A stretch of DNA of 64,000 nt from Paludibacteraceae bacterium (GCA_905233375.1 CAJOEJ010000002.1:108677-172676); one strand, 5' to 3'. Numbered from the stretch's first letter, positions 9,160 to 17,882 are shown. Notes: generated by a model from the sequence alone, not told the origin. Program-made: numbers and translations.

Positions 9160-10406
9160 TATTTGTCCAAAGCCTCCAATTTGGCTTCCATCTCGTTGTA
9201 CTTGTCTGTCATCTCGAAACGGAAGTACAGACGTTTGAGGGTGTCGATATAGCTGACACGTGTCGGATTGAGTTCATGTGCTTTCTCGAAGAAAGGCATT
9301 GACTGACGGAACACTTCGTTCATGGCGTCGAGTGCTTTCTTGTACTCGCGGTTGTCCATGATATTCTCCGCCGCCTCATTCATCTTGACCGCCTTGTTGT
9401 AATATACACGTCCTTTACCTGCATAGGCATCATCGGAAGCGGGATCCAGCTCCAACACCTTGTCAAAATCCGCCATGGCGTCATCAAAGCGCTCAAGCAG
9501 TTCATACAGAATACCGCGCTTGATGTAATAGAGGGTCTCGTTCGGGTTACGGTTGATCAGCTCGGTAAAGAAGTTGATAGCGTCCGCTTCTTTCTCAGCC
9601 TCGACAGCATAGCTGACGAGATTCTGGATGAACCACTCCTCTTGCGGGAAGCGCAGGATGGCATCGTGAAGGGTCTGTACGAAATGGGCCGTATCCTTGA
9701 CAGCCGCGTACTCCTGGAACAGGAACTGGTTGATTGCAACCGGATCCAGGTCGCCGTCTTTCAACTGCGCGAGCAACTCGATCGCCTCGTTGTGCATCTC
9801 TGCCTGGATGGCGAACAAAGCGGCGTTGTACTGACACTTCATATAGATAGTGTCACGCGGCATTTGCTTCTGGAGCTTTTCATCCTGCATCATCGGCAGA
9901 TTCGGGATGTCGGTATGGGTCTTGTATGCCTTGTACGCTCCGGCAAAATCCTTCTGCTCGTAGAGGTACTGACCATACTCGATAAAATCGCCGTTTTTGT
10001 AGTACTCGATTGCTTTCTTTGCAATCATGTTACGGGTCTTGGTATCGACTACCTCAACACCTTTCTTGTTCAGCGTCGGAACCATAGCGAGTTCGTCGGC
10101 TTTGATCCAATAGTTCAGACTCTCTTCCGCTGCATAACCGGCTTTTGCGCGGTCGAGTCCCTTACCGTTCAGCTGGTCCTCATGTGCACGCTGTACCTCG
10201 GTATAACCGATCATACCTGCCCAATAGTAGATCTCGGTCGTCTGCTCGGCATCGAGCGCTTCCTTGATCGCGGCACGCGCAGCCGAGAAATCGGGGTTCT
10301 CGCTCGACATCGCGTAGTTTTTAGCCTTCTTAACCAACGGGTTCTTTTGTGCGAAGCAGCCGGCGCTTATCAGCACGAGGGCTGCCAAAAATAAACTCTT
10401 TTTCAT
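9159..10406 (-). CDS. Secreted tetratricopeptide repeat protein
   Basis: 415 residues with a signal peptide (MKKSLFLAALVLISAGCFAQ; the GC may be a lipobox). At least two clear TPR units lie near 285-350 (NPNETLYYIKRGILYELLERFDD and DPASDDAYAGKGRVYYNKA), plus weaker helical repeats from residue 30 onward. The likely place of action is the periplasm or outer membrane as a scaffold, but no partner can be named. It sits 3 nt after gyrA and overlaps yqgF. Confidence 0.85.
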   Translation of the reverse strand: MKKSLFLAALVLISAGCFAQKNPLVKKAKNYAMSSENPDFSAARAAIKEALDAEQTTEIYYWAGMIGYTEVQRAHEDQLNGKGLDRAKAGYAAEESLNYWIKADELAMVPTLNKKGVEVVDTKTRNMIAKKAIEYYKNGDFIEYGQYLYEQKDFAGAYKAYKTHTDIPNLPMMQDEKLQKQMPRDTIYMKCQYNAALFAIQAEMHNEAIELLAQLKDGDLDPVAINQFLFQEYAAVKDTAHFVQTLHDAILRFPQEEWFIQNLVSYAVEAEKEADAINFFTELINRNPNETLYYIKRGILYELLERFDDAMADFDKVLELDPASDDAYAGKGRVYYNKAVKMNEAAENIMDNREYKKALDAMNEVFRQSMPFFEKAHELNPTRVSYIDTLKRLYFRFEMTDKYNEMEAKLEALDK

Positions 10407-10409
10407 AAA

Positions 10410-12989
10410 TTATTCGTTTGTTTCGTTATTGTTTTCAACTGTCTCTTCGTTAATAGCACTCACTTCTTCCTCTTCCTCGTCCTTGGGAACGATACAGCCG
10501 CTAACGAGCGTGTCGTTACGTTTCTGGAGTTCGATGAGCTTGACACCTTGTGCGGCACGTCCCGTCTGACGGATGGTCGATATATCCATGCGGATCGCCG
10601 TTCCGGACTTGGTCATGAGCATCAAGTCGTCCTCATCCGTTACGGCATGGATACCTACGAGCTGACCTGTCTTCTCCGTTATCTCGATGGTCTTGACACC
10701 CTTACCGCCACGGTTGGTGACACGATAGATCGGGTTGCCTTCCTCATCATCGACAGGCGTACGCTTGCCGAATCCGTTCTCGGAAATCACGAGGATAGTC
10801 TTGTCTGTATTCTTCTCTACACAAACCGTGCCAATCACGCGATCTTTTCCATCTTCATCCAACGTAATGGCTTTCACACCGGTTGCTCCACGTCCCATCG
10901 GACGCACGCCGCCTTCGTTGAAACGAACCACTTTACCGTTGTAGGAAGCGACGAGCATTTCGCTCTGACCATCCGTGAGGGTCACGCCAATGAGTTCGTC
11001 TCCCTCACGCAAGCCAAGTGCGATGATACCGTTTGCACGGGGACGGCTGTATGCCTCGAGGGTCGTCTTTTTCATCAAACCATTCTTGGTAATGAAGATG
11101 AGGTAGTGGTTCTCCACGTACTCCGGATCGTTCAGTCCCTTGACGTTGATACAGGTACGTACTTTGTCCCCCTTCTGGAGGTTGATCATGTTCTGGATGG
11201 CACGTCCCTTCGACTGCTTGTTGCCCTCCGGCAGTTCATATACCTTGAGCCAATAGAGGCGTCCGAGTTCGGTAAAGAACATCATGGTCGAGTGCATCGA
11301 AGCCTGATGGACGTACTCGATAAAGTCCTGGTCACGTGCGCTACCGGCTTTCGAACCAATACCGCCGCGCGTCTGCTGGCGGAAGTCTGCCAGCGGAGTG
11401 CGCTTGATGTAACCGAGGTGCGAGATAGTGATGACCATATCGTCGTCGGCGTACATATCCTCGGGGTTGAACTCGGTCGCCATCTTGACGATACGCGTAC
11501 GACGCTCGTCGCCGTATTTGTCTTTTATTTCCACGAGTTCCTCGTTGATCACGTCGTAGCGCATCTCTTCAGATGCCAACAACTCATTCAAGTGGGCGAT
11601 GAGTTTCTCAATCTCCTCGTATTTGGCGCGCAACTCGTCGATACGCAGACCTGTCAACTGGCTGAGACGCATATCCACGATCGCTTTGGATTGCAGCTCG
11701 TCTATCCGGAAACGCTCCTCAAGGTTCTTCTGCGCGTCGGACGGAGTACGGCTGGCACGGATGATATGAACCACCTCGTCGATGTTATCCACGGCGATGA
11801 TCAAGCCTTCCAAAATATGCGCTTTCTCCTCGGCTTCCTTGAGTTCGAAACGGGTACGGCGTGTAACGACCTCCATCCGGTGCTCGATGAAGTTACCGAT
11901 GAGCTGTTTGAGGTTAAGCAGCATAGGGCGTCCCTTGACGAGGGCGATGCTGTTTACCGCAAAGCTGGACTGGAGCGCCGTGAATTTGTACAGCTTGTTC
12001 AGTACAACCTGTGCGTTCGCGTCACGCTTGATGTCAATTACGATACGGATGTCACGCTTCGAGTGGTCCTGGATATCGGAGATACCCTCAATCTTCTTGT
12101 CATTTGCCAGCTCGGCGATCGTCTTGACCAGTTCGTTCTTGACCACGCCGTAGGGCAACTCGGTAATGATGATACGTTCGCGTCCGTTGTCATCGGTCTC
12201 TATGTCGGCGTTTGAACGGATGATCACACGTCCGCGACCCGTCTCATAGGCGTCCTTGACACCCTGATAGCCGTAGATGGTACCTCCCGTCGGGAAATCC
12301 GGCGCTTTGATATGCTCCATAAGCTCCTCAACCGTTATTTCGGGGAAGAACTCGTCGTGCATGCGTGCCTTGATATTCGCGATATACGCGCAACAACCGT
12401 CAATAACCTCGCTCAGGTTGTGGGTCGGCATGTTGGTCGCCATACCTACGGCAATACCGCTTGCACCGTTAACCAGCAGGTTCGGGAAGCGGCAAGGCAG
12501 CACAACCGGCTCCTTGAGCGAGTCGTCGAAGTTGTTCTGCATATCCACCGTATCCTTGTCTATATCGCGGAGCATCTCCTCCGCGAGCTTGGACAGACGC
12601 GCCTCGGTATAACGCATAGCCGCTGCGCCATCTCCATCGACGGAGCCGAAGTTACCCTGACCGTCCACAAGACAATAGCGCATCGCCCAAGGCTGCGCCA
12701 TACGCACGAGCGTTCCGTAGATGGAGCTGTCACCATGCGGGTGGTACTTACCCATTACCTCTCCGACGATACGGGCTGATTTCTTGGTCGGCTTGTCCGA
12801 CGTGTTGCCGAGTTCGTTCATACCGAACAACACACGGCGGTGTACCGGCTTGAATCCGTCGCGTACATCCGGCAGGGCACGCGAGACGATCACACTCATT
12901 GAGTAGTCGATATAAGAGGTTTTCATTTCCTCCTCAATCTTCACGGGGATGATGTGATCATTCTGAATCAAATCATTGTTTTCTTCCAT
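10410..12989 (-). CDS. gyrA: DNA gyrase subunit A
   Basis: Breakage-reunion subunit of gyrase, 859 residues. The catalytic tyrosine lies in AAMRYTEARLS near 126; the N-terminal winged-helix region includes KPVHRRVLFGM and HPHGDSSIYGTLVRMAQPW. The six-bladed C-terminal pinwheel (about 510-830) contains the GyrA box variant QTRGGIGSKAG, and repeats such as RPMGRGATGVKAITL and GRAAQGVKLIEL. The GyrA box marks it as gyrase rather than topoisomerase IV ParC. The tail is acidic and Asn-rich. First gene of the minus-strand run down to dsbD. Confidence 0.95.
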   Translation of the reverse strand: MEENNDLIQNDHIIPVKIEEEMKTSYIDYSMSVIVSRALPDVRDGFKPVHRRVLFGMNELGNTSDKPTKKSARIVGEVMGKYHPHGDSSIYGTLVRMAQPWAMRYCLVDGQGNFGSVDGDGAAAMRYTEARLSKLAEEMLRDIDKDTVDMQNNFDDSLKEPVVLPCRFPNLLVNGASGIAVGMATNMPTHNLSEVIDGCCAYIANIKARMHDEFFPEITVEELMEHIKAPDFPTGGTIYGYQGVKDAYETGRGRVIIRSNADIETDDNGRERIIITELPYGVVKNELVKTIAELANDKKIEGISDIQDHSKRDIRIVIDIKRDANAQVVLNKLYKFTALQSSFAVNSIALVKGRPMLLNLKQLIGNFIEHRMEVVTRRTRFELKEAEEKAHILEGLIIAVDNIDEVVHIIRASRTPSDAQKNLEERFRIDELQSKAIVDMRLSQLTGLRIDELRAKYEEIEKLIAHLNELLASEEMRYDVINEELVEIKDKYGDERRTRIVKMATEFNPEDMYADDDMVITISHLGYIKRTPLADFRQQTRGGIGSKAGSARDQDFIEYVHQASMHSTMMFFTELGRLYWLKVYELPEGNKQSKGRAIQNMINLQKGDKVRTCINVKGLNDPEYVENHYLIFITKNGLMKKTTLEAYSRPRANGIIALGLREGDELIGVTLTDGQSEMLVASYNGKVVRFNEGGVRPMGRGATGVKAITLDEDGKDRVIGTVCVEKNTDKTILVISENGFGKRTPVDDEEGNPIYRVTNRGGKGVKTIEITEKTGQLVGIHAVTDEDDLMLMTKSGTAIRMDISTIRQTGRAAQGVKLIELQKRNDTLVSGCIVPKDEEEEEVSAINEETVENNNETNE

Positions 12990-13039
12990 TGTACTTATTC
13001 TGTTTTGTTAATTATCCGATTGTTCTTACAATTCGCGTG

Positions 13040-13070
13040 CAAAATTACAAAAATTATTTCATTCCTGCAA
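13040..13070 (-). promoter_or_regulatory. gyrA promoter
   Basis: On the minus strand TAATTTTG (13047-13040) is the -7 box; a TTGCAG -33 element lies at 13070-13065 with the usual ~20-nt spacing. The palindrome seen at other promoters is only half kept here. Confidence 0.55.
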
Positions 13071-13182
13071 ATATTTTGAGCTCAAAATGTCATTTTTGTG
13101 CATTTTTAGCCGTTTTTAGGCATTTTGTGCGCTTTTTCGATGGAGGTTCGACAGATACCGTCCATCTCCTTAAAACGCAAAT

Positions 13183-13211
13183 AAACGCCCTTCTGCACGA
13201 GAAAGACGTTT
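13183..13211 (-). terminator. Hairpin terminator after the 13237-13716 gene
   Basis: On the minus strand a 12-bp stem (AAACGTCTTTCT / AGAAGGGCGTTT, two G-U pairs) with the 5-nt loop CGTGC is followed by TATTT. It sits between the lipoprotein gene and the gyrA promoter. Confidence 0.6.
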
Positions 13212-13236
13212 TTGGTTGTTATGGAGCGGGTGTTTG

Positions 13237-13716
13237 TTAATCGGAGGTTTTGGTGGCAAGCATGTCCACGTGCCCGGAGCCGGTTGCAGTAAGCGGCACA
13301 CCATATACCGAACCGGACGCATGTCCCTGCACGTCCGTCTCCCAGCTCAGCTGGTTCCCTTTGAACGTGCCGGTTCCATAGACGAAGGTCAGCTGGACGG
13401 TGAACCCGTTATACTCCTCGGTCAAAGTAGTGGACTCGAAGAAGAGTTTGTCCCCAGCGATGGTACCATAGATGGTGTCATTATAGCCCGTGAGCATGAC
13501 ACGCCCTTTATTATCCACCTGCGAGAGTTTGAACGTACCGTCTTCATCCAAGGGGTAGTCAAACGAATAAGAACCGTACGCAAGCGAGATCGTTCCCGTC
13601 GCGTTGAACGAATAGACTCCGGTGTAGTCCGTTGCCGGATTCACGTCGTTGCCGGGCTGACAAGAAACCATCACCATGCACATTAATCCGAATAATGAGT
13701 AAAACAATATTTTCAT
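13237..13716 (-). CDS. Hypothetical lipoprotein
   Basis: The product has 159 residues and begins MKILFYSLFGLMCMVMVSCQPG, a signal peptide with lipobox MVSC. The mature part (TDYTGVYSFNATGTISLAYGS..., DKLFFESTTLTEEY, VQLTFVYGTGTFKGNQLSWE) reads as a small all-beta barrel, like lipocalin-type lipoproteins of Bacteroidota. No specific family or ligand was recognised. The ATG at 13716 is chosen for the signal peptide and because the promoter box (13746-13753) lies 30 nt upstream; longer in-frame starts would cross the promoter. It ends at a hairpin terminator. Confidence 0.72.
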   Translation of the reverse strand: MKILFYSLFGLMCMVMVSCQPGNDVNPATDYTGVYSFNATGTISLAYGSYSFDYPLDEDGTFKLSQVDNKGRVMLTGYNDTIYGTIAGDKLFFESTTLTEEYNGFTVQLTFVYGTGTFKGNQLSWETDVQGHASGSVYGVPLTATGSGHVDMLATKTSD

Positions 13717-13745
13717 AACCATTTCTATTTTATCCAAATTTGCCG

Positions 13746-13834
13746 CAAAGGTACAATAAAAATTGCACATGTGCAAGAAAAAAGGCGAAAAAATACAAAT
13801 TATTTGTATATCTCAATTTTTTTTCGTACCTTTG
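13746..13834. promoter_or_regulatory. Divergent promoters, lipoprotein / C_GCAxxG gene
   Basis: Minus: TACCTTTG at 13753-13746, 9 nt from palindrome TTGCACATGTGCAA (13763-13776). Plus: TACCTTTG at 13827-13834 with TTTG at 13803-13806, 20 nt upstream. Here the two directions use separate -33 elements; a hairpin-like ATACAAATTATTTGTAT lies between them. Confidence 0.7.
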
Positions 13835-13856
13835 CGGTCGCTTAACAAGGTAAACT

Positions 13857-14363
13857 ATGACAGAAGAACAAATTGAATCCCGCGCACAGCGGGCGGTGGA
13901 ACTGTTCAAACAGGGTTTTAACTGCTCTCAGGCGGTTTTTGCATCGTGCTGTGATTTGTACGGCATCACGGACGAACAATTAGCGCTCCGTCTCTCCGCG
14001 TCTTTCGGCGGCGGAATGGGCAGGATGCGTCTGGTATGCGGCGCGGCTTCGGGTATGTTCCTGTTAGCGGGTCTGCAGAATGGTTCGTCCACGCCTCATG
14101 ACAACGAGGGCAAGATGGCAAACTACGCGCTGGTACAGCAGTTGGCGGGTGAGTTCAAGGACACGTACGGGAGTCTGATATGCAGCGAGTTGCTGGGTCT
14201 GGCACCGAAAGGGTCATGCCACGTGAAGCTGGACCTGGATCCGCGTCCGGCAGAGCGTACGCAGGAGTATTACGACAAGCGTCCGTGCCCGGAGATGATC
14301 GCCCAGGCGGTACGGATCTATTTGCGAAACAACCAGAATTCATTTAACGATACTAAGATATGA
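13857..14363 (+). CDS. C_GCAxxG_C_C family protein
   Basis: 168 residues. The family signature is visible as GFNCSQAVFASCC near 19-31, GGGMGRMRLVCGAASGMFLLAG near 51-72, then GSCHVK and RPCPEMIAQA. These spaced cysteines suggest a metal or redox centre; family members often sit beside oxidoreductases. The gene overlaps lpdA by ATGA (14360-14363), so it is translationally coupled to a flavin disulfide reductase, which fits a redox role. The exact function is unknown. Confidence 0.85.
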   Translation: MTEEQIESRAQRAVELFKQGFNCSQAVFASCCDLYGITDEQLALRLSASFGGGMGRMRLVCGAASGMFLLAGLQNGSSTPHDNEGKMANYALVQQLAGEFKDTYGSLICSELLGLAPKGSCHVKLDLDPRPAERTQEYYDKRPCPEMIAQAVRIYLRNNQNSFNDTKI

Positions 14364-15745
14364 AGTATTTTTTAGCCATCATCGGCGGTGGTCCGGCAGG
14401 TTATACCGCCGCGGAGAAAGCCTCTAAAGCCGGCAAAGAGGTGGTTCTATTCGAGCAGAATGCCGTAGGCGGCACGTGTCTCAACGTAGGTTGTATTCCG
14501 ACCAAGTCGCTGCTTTACGGCGCGAAACAATATTATAACGCGACGCACGCGCAGAAATACGGTGTGACGGCGGAGCATGTGGCATTCGATTTTGCCGCGA
14601 TGCAAAAACGCAAGACGATCGTGGTACGCAAGCTGGTAGCGGGCATCAAACAACGGCTCAACAACGGGCATTCTACGCTTGTGAGCGGTTTTGCAAAGAT
14701 CGTCAGCAGGACGGATGAAACGGTGACCATCCAATGCGGCGAGCAGACCTACGAGGCGGAGAACCTGCTCATTTGTACGGGTTCGACCAACTTCGTACCG
14801 CCCATTCCGGGTATTCAGAACAACCCGGCAGTATGGGACAGTACAGACGCCCTGGCTGCGACCGAGTTACCGCAATCGATCATCATCGTAGGAGGCGGCG
14901 TGATAGGCATGGAGTTTGCCACGCTCTATCACGAGTTGGGCGTGCCCGTAACGGTTATTGAAGCCATGCCGACCATCCTTCCGAACCTCGATCAGGAAGT
15001 GGTGCAGGTGTTGCTGGACAAATACCGCAAAGCCGGCATCAACATCCTCACTTCTACTAAGGTAGAGGCAATAAACGGGGGGCAAGTGACGGCTAACGGC
15101 ACAGTGTATGAAGCGGAGCGCATTCTTGTGAGTGTTGGTCGCCGTGCCAACCTGCAAGGACTGGAAGCGTTGAATGATTTGGAACTGAACAGAGGGGCGA
15201 TTATTGTCGATGAATTCATGAAAACTAACCTTCCGAATGTCTATGCGGCAGGGGACGTGACGGGCAAAGTAATGTTAGCCCATGTGGCAGCCCGTCAGGC
15301 GGAGGTCATGGTCGGTCGTCTGCTCAAGCAGATTCCGCTCCAACGTATCGCTTATAACGCCATTCCATCGGTAGTTTATACCAATCCTGAGATAGCTACG
15401 GTAGGTCTGACCGAACAGCAAGTGCGGGATTTCTACACCGAGATGGAAGGCGAAGCAGGCTTGGCAAAAGCCGGTGGCGTTGAGACTTTTTACGAGGTAC
15501 GCAAACTGCCGATGACGTTCAGCGGACGCTTTATGGCGGAGAACGAAGGCGAAACGGGGCTGTGCAAGATGATTATAGATGCCAAGAAACAGACTATTCT
15601 TGGTGTGCATTGTATCGGCAATCCGTGTTCGGAGTTCATCGCCGCCGCCTCGTTTGCCGTCCGCAACGGTTACACCCTCGCGGAATTGCAGCAAGTAGTC
15701 TTCCCCCATCCTACCGTCAGCGAAATCCTGCATGAAATGATATAA
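14360..15745 (+). CDS. lpdA: Dihydrolipoyl dehydrogenase
   Basis: FAD- and NAD-dependent class I pyridine nucleotide disulfide oxidoreductase, 461 residues. The FAD motif is IIGGGPAGYTAA at the N-terminus; the redox-active pair is GGTCLNVGCIPTKSLL near 37-52. The NAD motif is IIIVGGGVIGMEFA near 174; AAGDVTG closes the FAD site; the C-terminal dimer domain ends with FPHPTVSEILHEMI, holding the His-Pro of the active site. No 2-oxoacid dehydrogenase or glycine-cleavage genes are adjacent, so its complex is not shown. It ends just before a strong terminator. Confidence 0.93.
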   Translation: MKYFLAIIGGGPAGYTAAEKASKAGKEVVLFEQNAVGGTCLNVGCIPTKSLLYGAKQYYNATHAQKYGVTAEHVAFDFAAMQKRKTIVVRKLVAGIKQRLNNGHSTLVSGFAKIVSRTDETVTIQCGEQTYEAENLLICTGSTNFVPPIPGIQNNPAVWDSTDALAATELPQSIIIVGGGVIGMEFATLYHELGVPVTVIEAMPTILPNLDQEVVQVLLDKYRKAGINILTSTKVEAINGGQVTANGTVYEAERILVSVGRRANLQGLEALNDLELNRGAIIVDEFMKTNLPNVYAAGDVTGKVMLAHVAARQAEVMVGRLLKQIPLQRIAYNAIPSVVYTNPEIATVGLTEQQVRDFYTEMEGEAGLAKAGGVETFYEVRKLPMTFSGRFMAENEGETGLCKMIIDAKKQTILGVHCIGNPCSEFIAAASFAVRNGYTLAELQQVVFPHPTVSEILHEMI

Positions 15746-15765
15746 AAAAGCATTACAGCTATGAA

Positions 15766-15793
15766 AAGAAGCGCCCGCAAGGCGCTTTTTTTA
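15766..15793 (+). terminator. Intrinsic terminator after lpdA
   Basis: Stem AGCGCC / GGCGCT with loop CGCAA (15770-15786), followed by seven T residues and preceded by an A-rich stretch. Confidence 0.85.
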
Positions 15794-15857
15794 TTGACAA
15801 TTGGGCGATTGAGGATATAAAGATTACAGGCAAAATTCTGTATTCATTCAGTATTAT

Positions 15858-15934
15858 CACCTACTAATCACCTACTAATCACCTACTAATTACCTACTAA
15901 TTACCTACTAATATCGTACTAATATCGTACTACA
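15858..15934. repeat. 11-bp tandem array, 7 units
   Basis: Seven contiguous units of exactly 11 bp: CACCTACTAAT x3, TACCTACTAAT x2, ATCGTACTAAT, ATCGTACTACA. The strict period matches about one helical turn. A second array with the same period but another unit lies at 45005-45125. Confidence 0.9.
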
Positions 15935-16052
15935 TTCAGGTGGAAGCATAAATGAAGATTAGGAACTGAAAAATGATGTGTGTTTTTTCCTGTAAATGCG
16001 GGTGTGAGAAGCGGCAATCAGATTTGCCGATAAAAGAAGAAAGAAGTAGTGG

Positions 16053-16297
16053 TTTAATTTTAGGACAACCTATAAAACCCCTTTAAGTACCAAGTGACCA
16101 AGTACCAAGTACAAAGTACAAAGGGACAATGTTTTTTAGGTTAATGTCCGAAGTTGTATGTTAGCGCGAAGCGGTGTAGATTAGGATGATTGAGCGGCTC
16201 GGAAGCTCGCTTACGAAGACGGTCAAGCAGACTAAGATACATAGTCCAACGGACAACAGACAACGGAGGGGTTTTATAGGTTTTTGTCTAAATTAAA
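16053..16297. mobile_element. MITE-like element with ~30-bp inverted ends
   Basis: The ends are inverted copies: ACCTATAAAACCCCT (16068-16082) matches AGGGGTTTTATAGGT (16267-16281) perfectly. Outside this core the similarity continues, with gaps, to TTTAATTTTAGGAC on the left and the complement of TCTAAATTAAA on the right. The ~245-bp interior has no gene. No clear target duplication was identified, so mobility is inferred from structure only. Confidence 0.5.
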
Positions 16298-16347
16298 TTC
16301 ATTTATTTACTCACTATTTTTCCCTCCCACGGCGTGGAGATGAGCCT

Positions 16348-16402
16348 TTGTACATTGTACATTGTCCCTTTGTCCCTTTGTCCCTTGTCACTTTGTACAT
16401 TC
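16348..16402. repeat. TTGTACATTG / TTTGTCCC microsatellite
   Basis: Short interleaved units (TTGTACATTGTACATTG, then CCCTTTGT repeats) fill the leader of the 16420 gene. Related stretches occur at 33931-33978 and 44640-44905. Confidence 0.7.
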
Positions 16403-16419
16403 GGCAACGCCGAATCACT

Positions 16420-16815
16420 ATGGCAAAAGCAAAAGTAGGCGCAGCAGGTATCGAGTACATCCAGGGCGCCATGAAGAAACCCAAGAAAGTGAACGGTCAC
16501 AACCATGGTAACTACCTGGTGATGACGCACCGCTCTGCGGCGACCACGAACCCCAACTGTCAGCGCATCTACACGTTCGATGCCGACCGTTACACCCGCA
16601 GTACGCCGGTGTCGCAGGACGAGACGAACCGCCGCTTGCGTTTCTCTGCGGTCAGCCGGGCGGTCAACACCCGCATGCACGACCTGAACAAGATCTCCGC
16701 GGATCAGGCTGCCTTCATCGAGCAGAAAGACCTGCCGGGCGGCAAGAAGACCATGCGCTCCTACATCTGGTCGCTCGAGTTGGCGGCTTATGACGAGGCG
16801 CACGACAACGGCTAA
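16420..16815 (+). CDS. Orphan hypothetical protein
   Basis: 131 residues, basic, no signal peptide. It begins MAKAKVGAAGIEYIQGAMKKPKK and continues with NGHNHGNYLVMTHRSAATTNP, QDETNRRLRFSAVSRAVNTRM and ADQAAFIEQKD. The layout (MAK, Gly-rich start, basic segment, motif around R.RF..., then an 'AxQAxF' helix) resembles a loosely defined group of small Bacteroidota proteins, and weakly parallels the orphan at 45182-45616. No function is recognised. The ATG follows a repetitive leader and has no evident promoter or Shine-Dalgarno site. It is followed by a palindromic repeat. Confidence 0.65.
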   Translation: MAKAKVGAAGIEYIQGAMKKPKKVNGHNHGNYLVMTHRSAATTNPNCQRIYTFDADRYTRSTPVSQDETNRRLRFSAVSRAVNTRMHDLNKISADQAAFIEQKDLPGGKKTMRSYIWSLELAAYDEAHDNG

Positions 16816-16822
16816 AAAGCCT

Positions 16823-16851
16823 ACCCCAAGCCCCTCCCTAAAAGGAGGGGT
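16823..16851. repeat. CCCCTCC...GGAGGGG palindromic repeat
   Basis: The core CCCCTCCCTAAAAGGAGGGG forms a 7-bp stem and is preceded by CTACCCCAAG. It is a REP-like unit, with relatives at 20226-20261, 48448-48481 and (twice) 52496-52565. Lying between convergent genes and followed by TGTTTTGTTG, it could also act as a weak terminator. Confidence 0.75.
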
Positions 16852-16867
16852 GTTTTGTTGTACCTTA

Positions 16868-17527
16868 TCACATCTGCGGGCCGCGTTTCTTGGGCTGGAC
16901 GGTACCCGTTTCCGCACATTCAATGAGGTTCTCGAGAATCGTTTCAAACCGCCACTCCATGCCATTCTTCCACGTCTTGTCGGAGATGAAAGACGACAAG
17001 ACGCGCCCGAAAGTGAGCACAAACTCATAATGCACGCGTGTCTGCGTGGCGGATATAGGCTCCATGCGCATGATGAAATCGCCTCCTTCCAGAATGGAAC
17101 CGCTATACGTGGCTACCATATGCGCATTGAGCGGATAAGGCGCATGGACGGGTTTTGTCAAATGGTACTGAGTTCCCAGATGCTGGTCTTTCCACCACCT
17201 CACGCCCAGCACATAGATATCGATTGCCACGTCGCCTGTCTTGTGATGCGCGTCGTACACGCGATCCTTATAGCGTAACTGCACAACATCCCTACTCTCC
17301 TTCGTCTTGGGCGCGTCCGAATCCGCCGGTTCCATGCCCAGATAAGCCCAAGAGAACAAGGAGTCAGGGCATGCCTGGAACTGGTAGCAGAAACGGTTGG
17401 TGACCTCAAGCAACTGACGGAGGGGTGCGTTGCATATGGTATCAATCACCACCTCACGCCTCTGAGGTCGCGCCAACAGGCAAGACGCCATCAGCACGCT
17501 TGCCAGCAAAAAGAGAATACGTCTCAT
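16868..17527 (-). CDS. Exported hypothetical protein, possible SRPBCC-like fold
   Basis: 219 residues starting MRRILFLLASVLMASCLLARP, a signal peptide with a possible lipobox (MASC). The mature part alternates beta-strand-like stretches (VVQLRYKDRVYDAHH, VAIDIYVLGVRWWKD, GGDFIMRMEPISATQTRVHYEFVLTFG) and ends in a helix (NGMEWRFETILENLIECAE). That pattern is reminiscent of START/SRPBCC domains, but no diagnostic motif supports it. The start at 17527 is chosen for the signal peptide. It lies 4 nt after the Dabb gene. Confidence 0.7.
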   Translation of the reverse strand: MRRILFLLASVLMASCLLARPQRREVVIDTICNAPLRQLLEVTNRFCYQFQACPDSLFSWAYLGMEPADSDAPKTKESRDVVQLRYKDRVYDAHHKTGDVAIDIYVLGVRWWKDQHLGTQYHLTKPVHAPYPLNAHMVATYSGSILEGGDFIMRMEPISATQTRVHYEFVLTFGRVLSSFISDKTWKNGMEWRFETILENLIECAETGTVQPKKRGPQM

Positions 17528-17531
17528 TGGG

Positions 17532-17837
17532 TCAGAACTCGTAGTCAAGACACATGCGCACCTGCGTGTTCGGACGAACCACGCCGTTAGCAACCGCCAC
17601 ATGCGCAGGATGAACGGCATATCCGGCTAAAGCGGCAGGCGATTCCAGCGTCGAATCCAGCATGATATCGGCATTGCTGCTATCCAGCCGTCCGTCGATC
17701 TGCACGTGGATGGAGACTAATCCGGGCACTTGTCCCTGCAAGCCCTCCAGACCTTTCTTGATTGCCTCCGACACCGTGCGTTTCTCCTCTGCGCCCAATT
17801 CGTCACGCAGTTTCCAAAGAATAATGTGCTTTACCAT
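17532..17837 (-). CDS. Dabb-family protein
   Basis: 101 residues forming one stress-responsive alpha/beta-barrel (Dabb) domain: MVKHIILWKL at the start, the central GLVSIHVQID strand, and YAVHPAHVAVANGVVRP with the conserved histidine, as in dimeric ferredoxin-like barrel proteins. Family roles vary (stress response, small enzymes); no substrate can be assigned. It is probably cotranscribed with the downstream exported protein. Confidence 0.85.
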   Translation of the reverse strand: MVKHIILWKLRDELGAEEKRTVSEAIKKGLEGLQGQVPGLVSIHVQIDGRLDSSNADIMLDSTLESPAALAGYAVHPAHVAVANGVVRPNTQVRMCLDYEF

Positions 17838-17882
17838 ATAAACTATTTACAATTTTACAATGTACAATGTACAAAGGTATAT

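Larger units (their letters stand above)
15746..16419. other. Gene-poor region between lpdA and the 16420 orphan gene
   Basis: 674 nt without a convincing gene. In order it holds the lpdA terminator, a 7-unit 11-bp array, a short hairpin (GCGGCAAtcagaTTTGCCG, near 16012), a MITE-like element (16053-16297), and a microsatellite of TTGTACATTG / TTTGTCCC units (16348-16402) running up to the start codon. No TAnnTTTG box with good spacing was found. Confidence 0.6.

Noticed and set aside
10548..12215. 555-codon plus-strand open frame opposite gyrA
   Set aside because: It is antisense to a conserved essential gene, lacks homology signs and starts without a promoter.
15858..15934. CRISPR array
   Set aside because: The 11-bp units have no spacers and are too short; no cas genes are present.
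16140..16260. tRNA-like gene inside the MITE-like element
   Set aside because: Short stems such as GAGC/GCTC occur, but no T-loop GTTCGAATC-type box or cloverleaf could be drawn.
16303..17028. Minus-strand frame across the 16420 gene and its repeat leader
   Set aside because: It translates microsatellite and palindromic repeat DNA and overlaps two better-supported genes.
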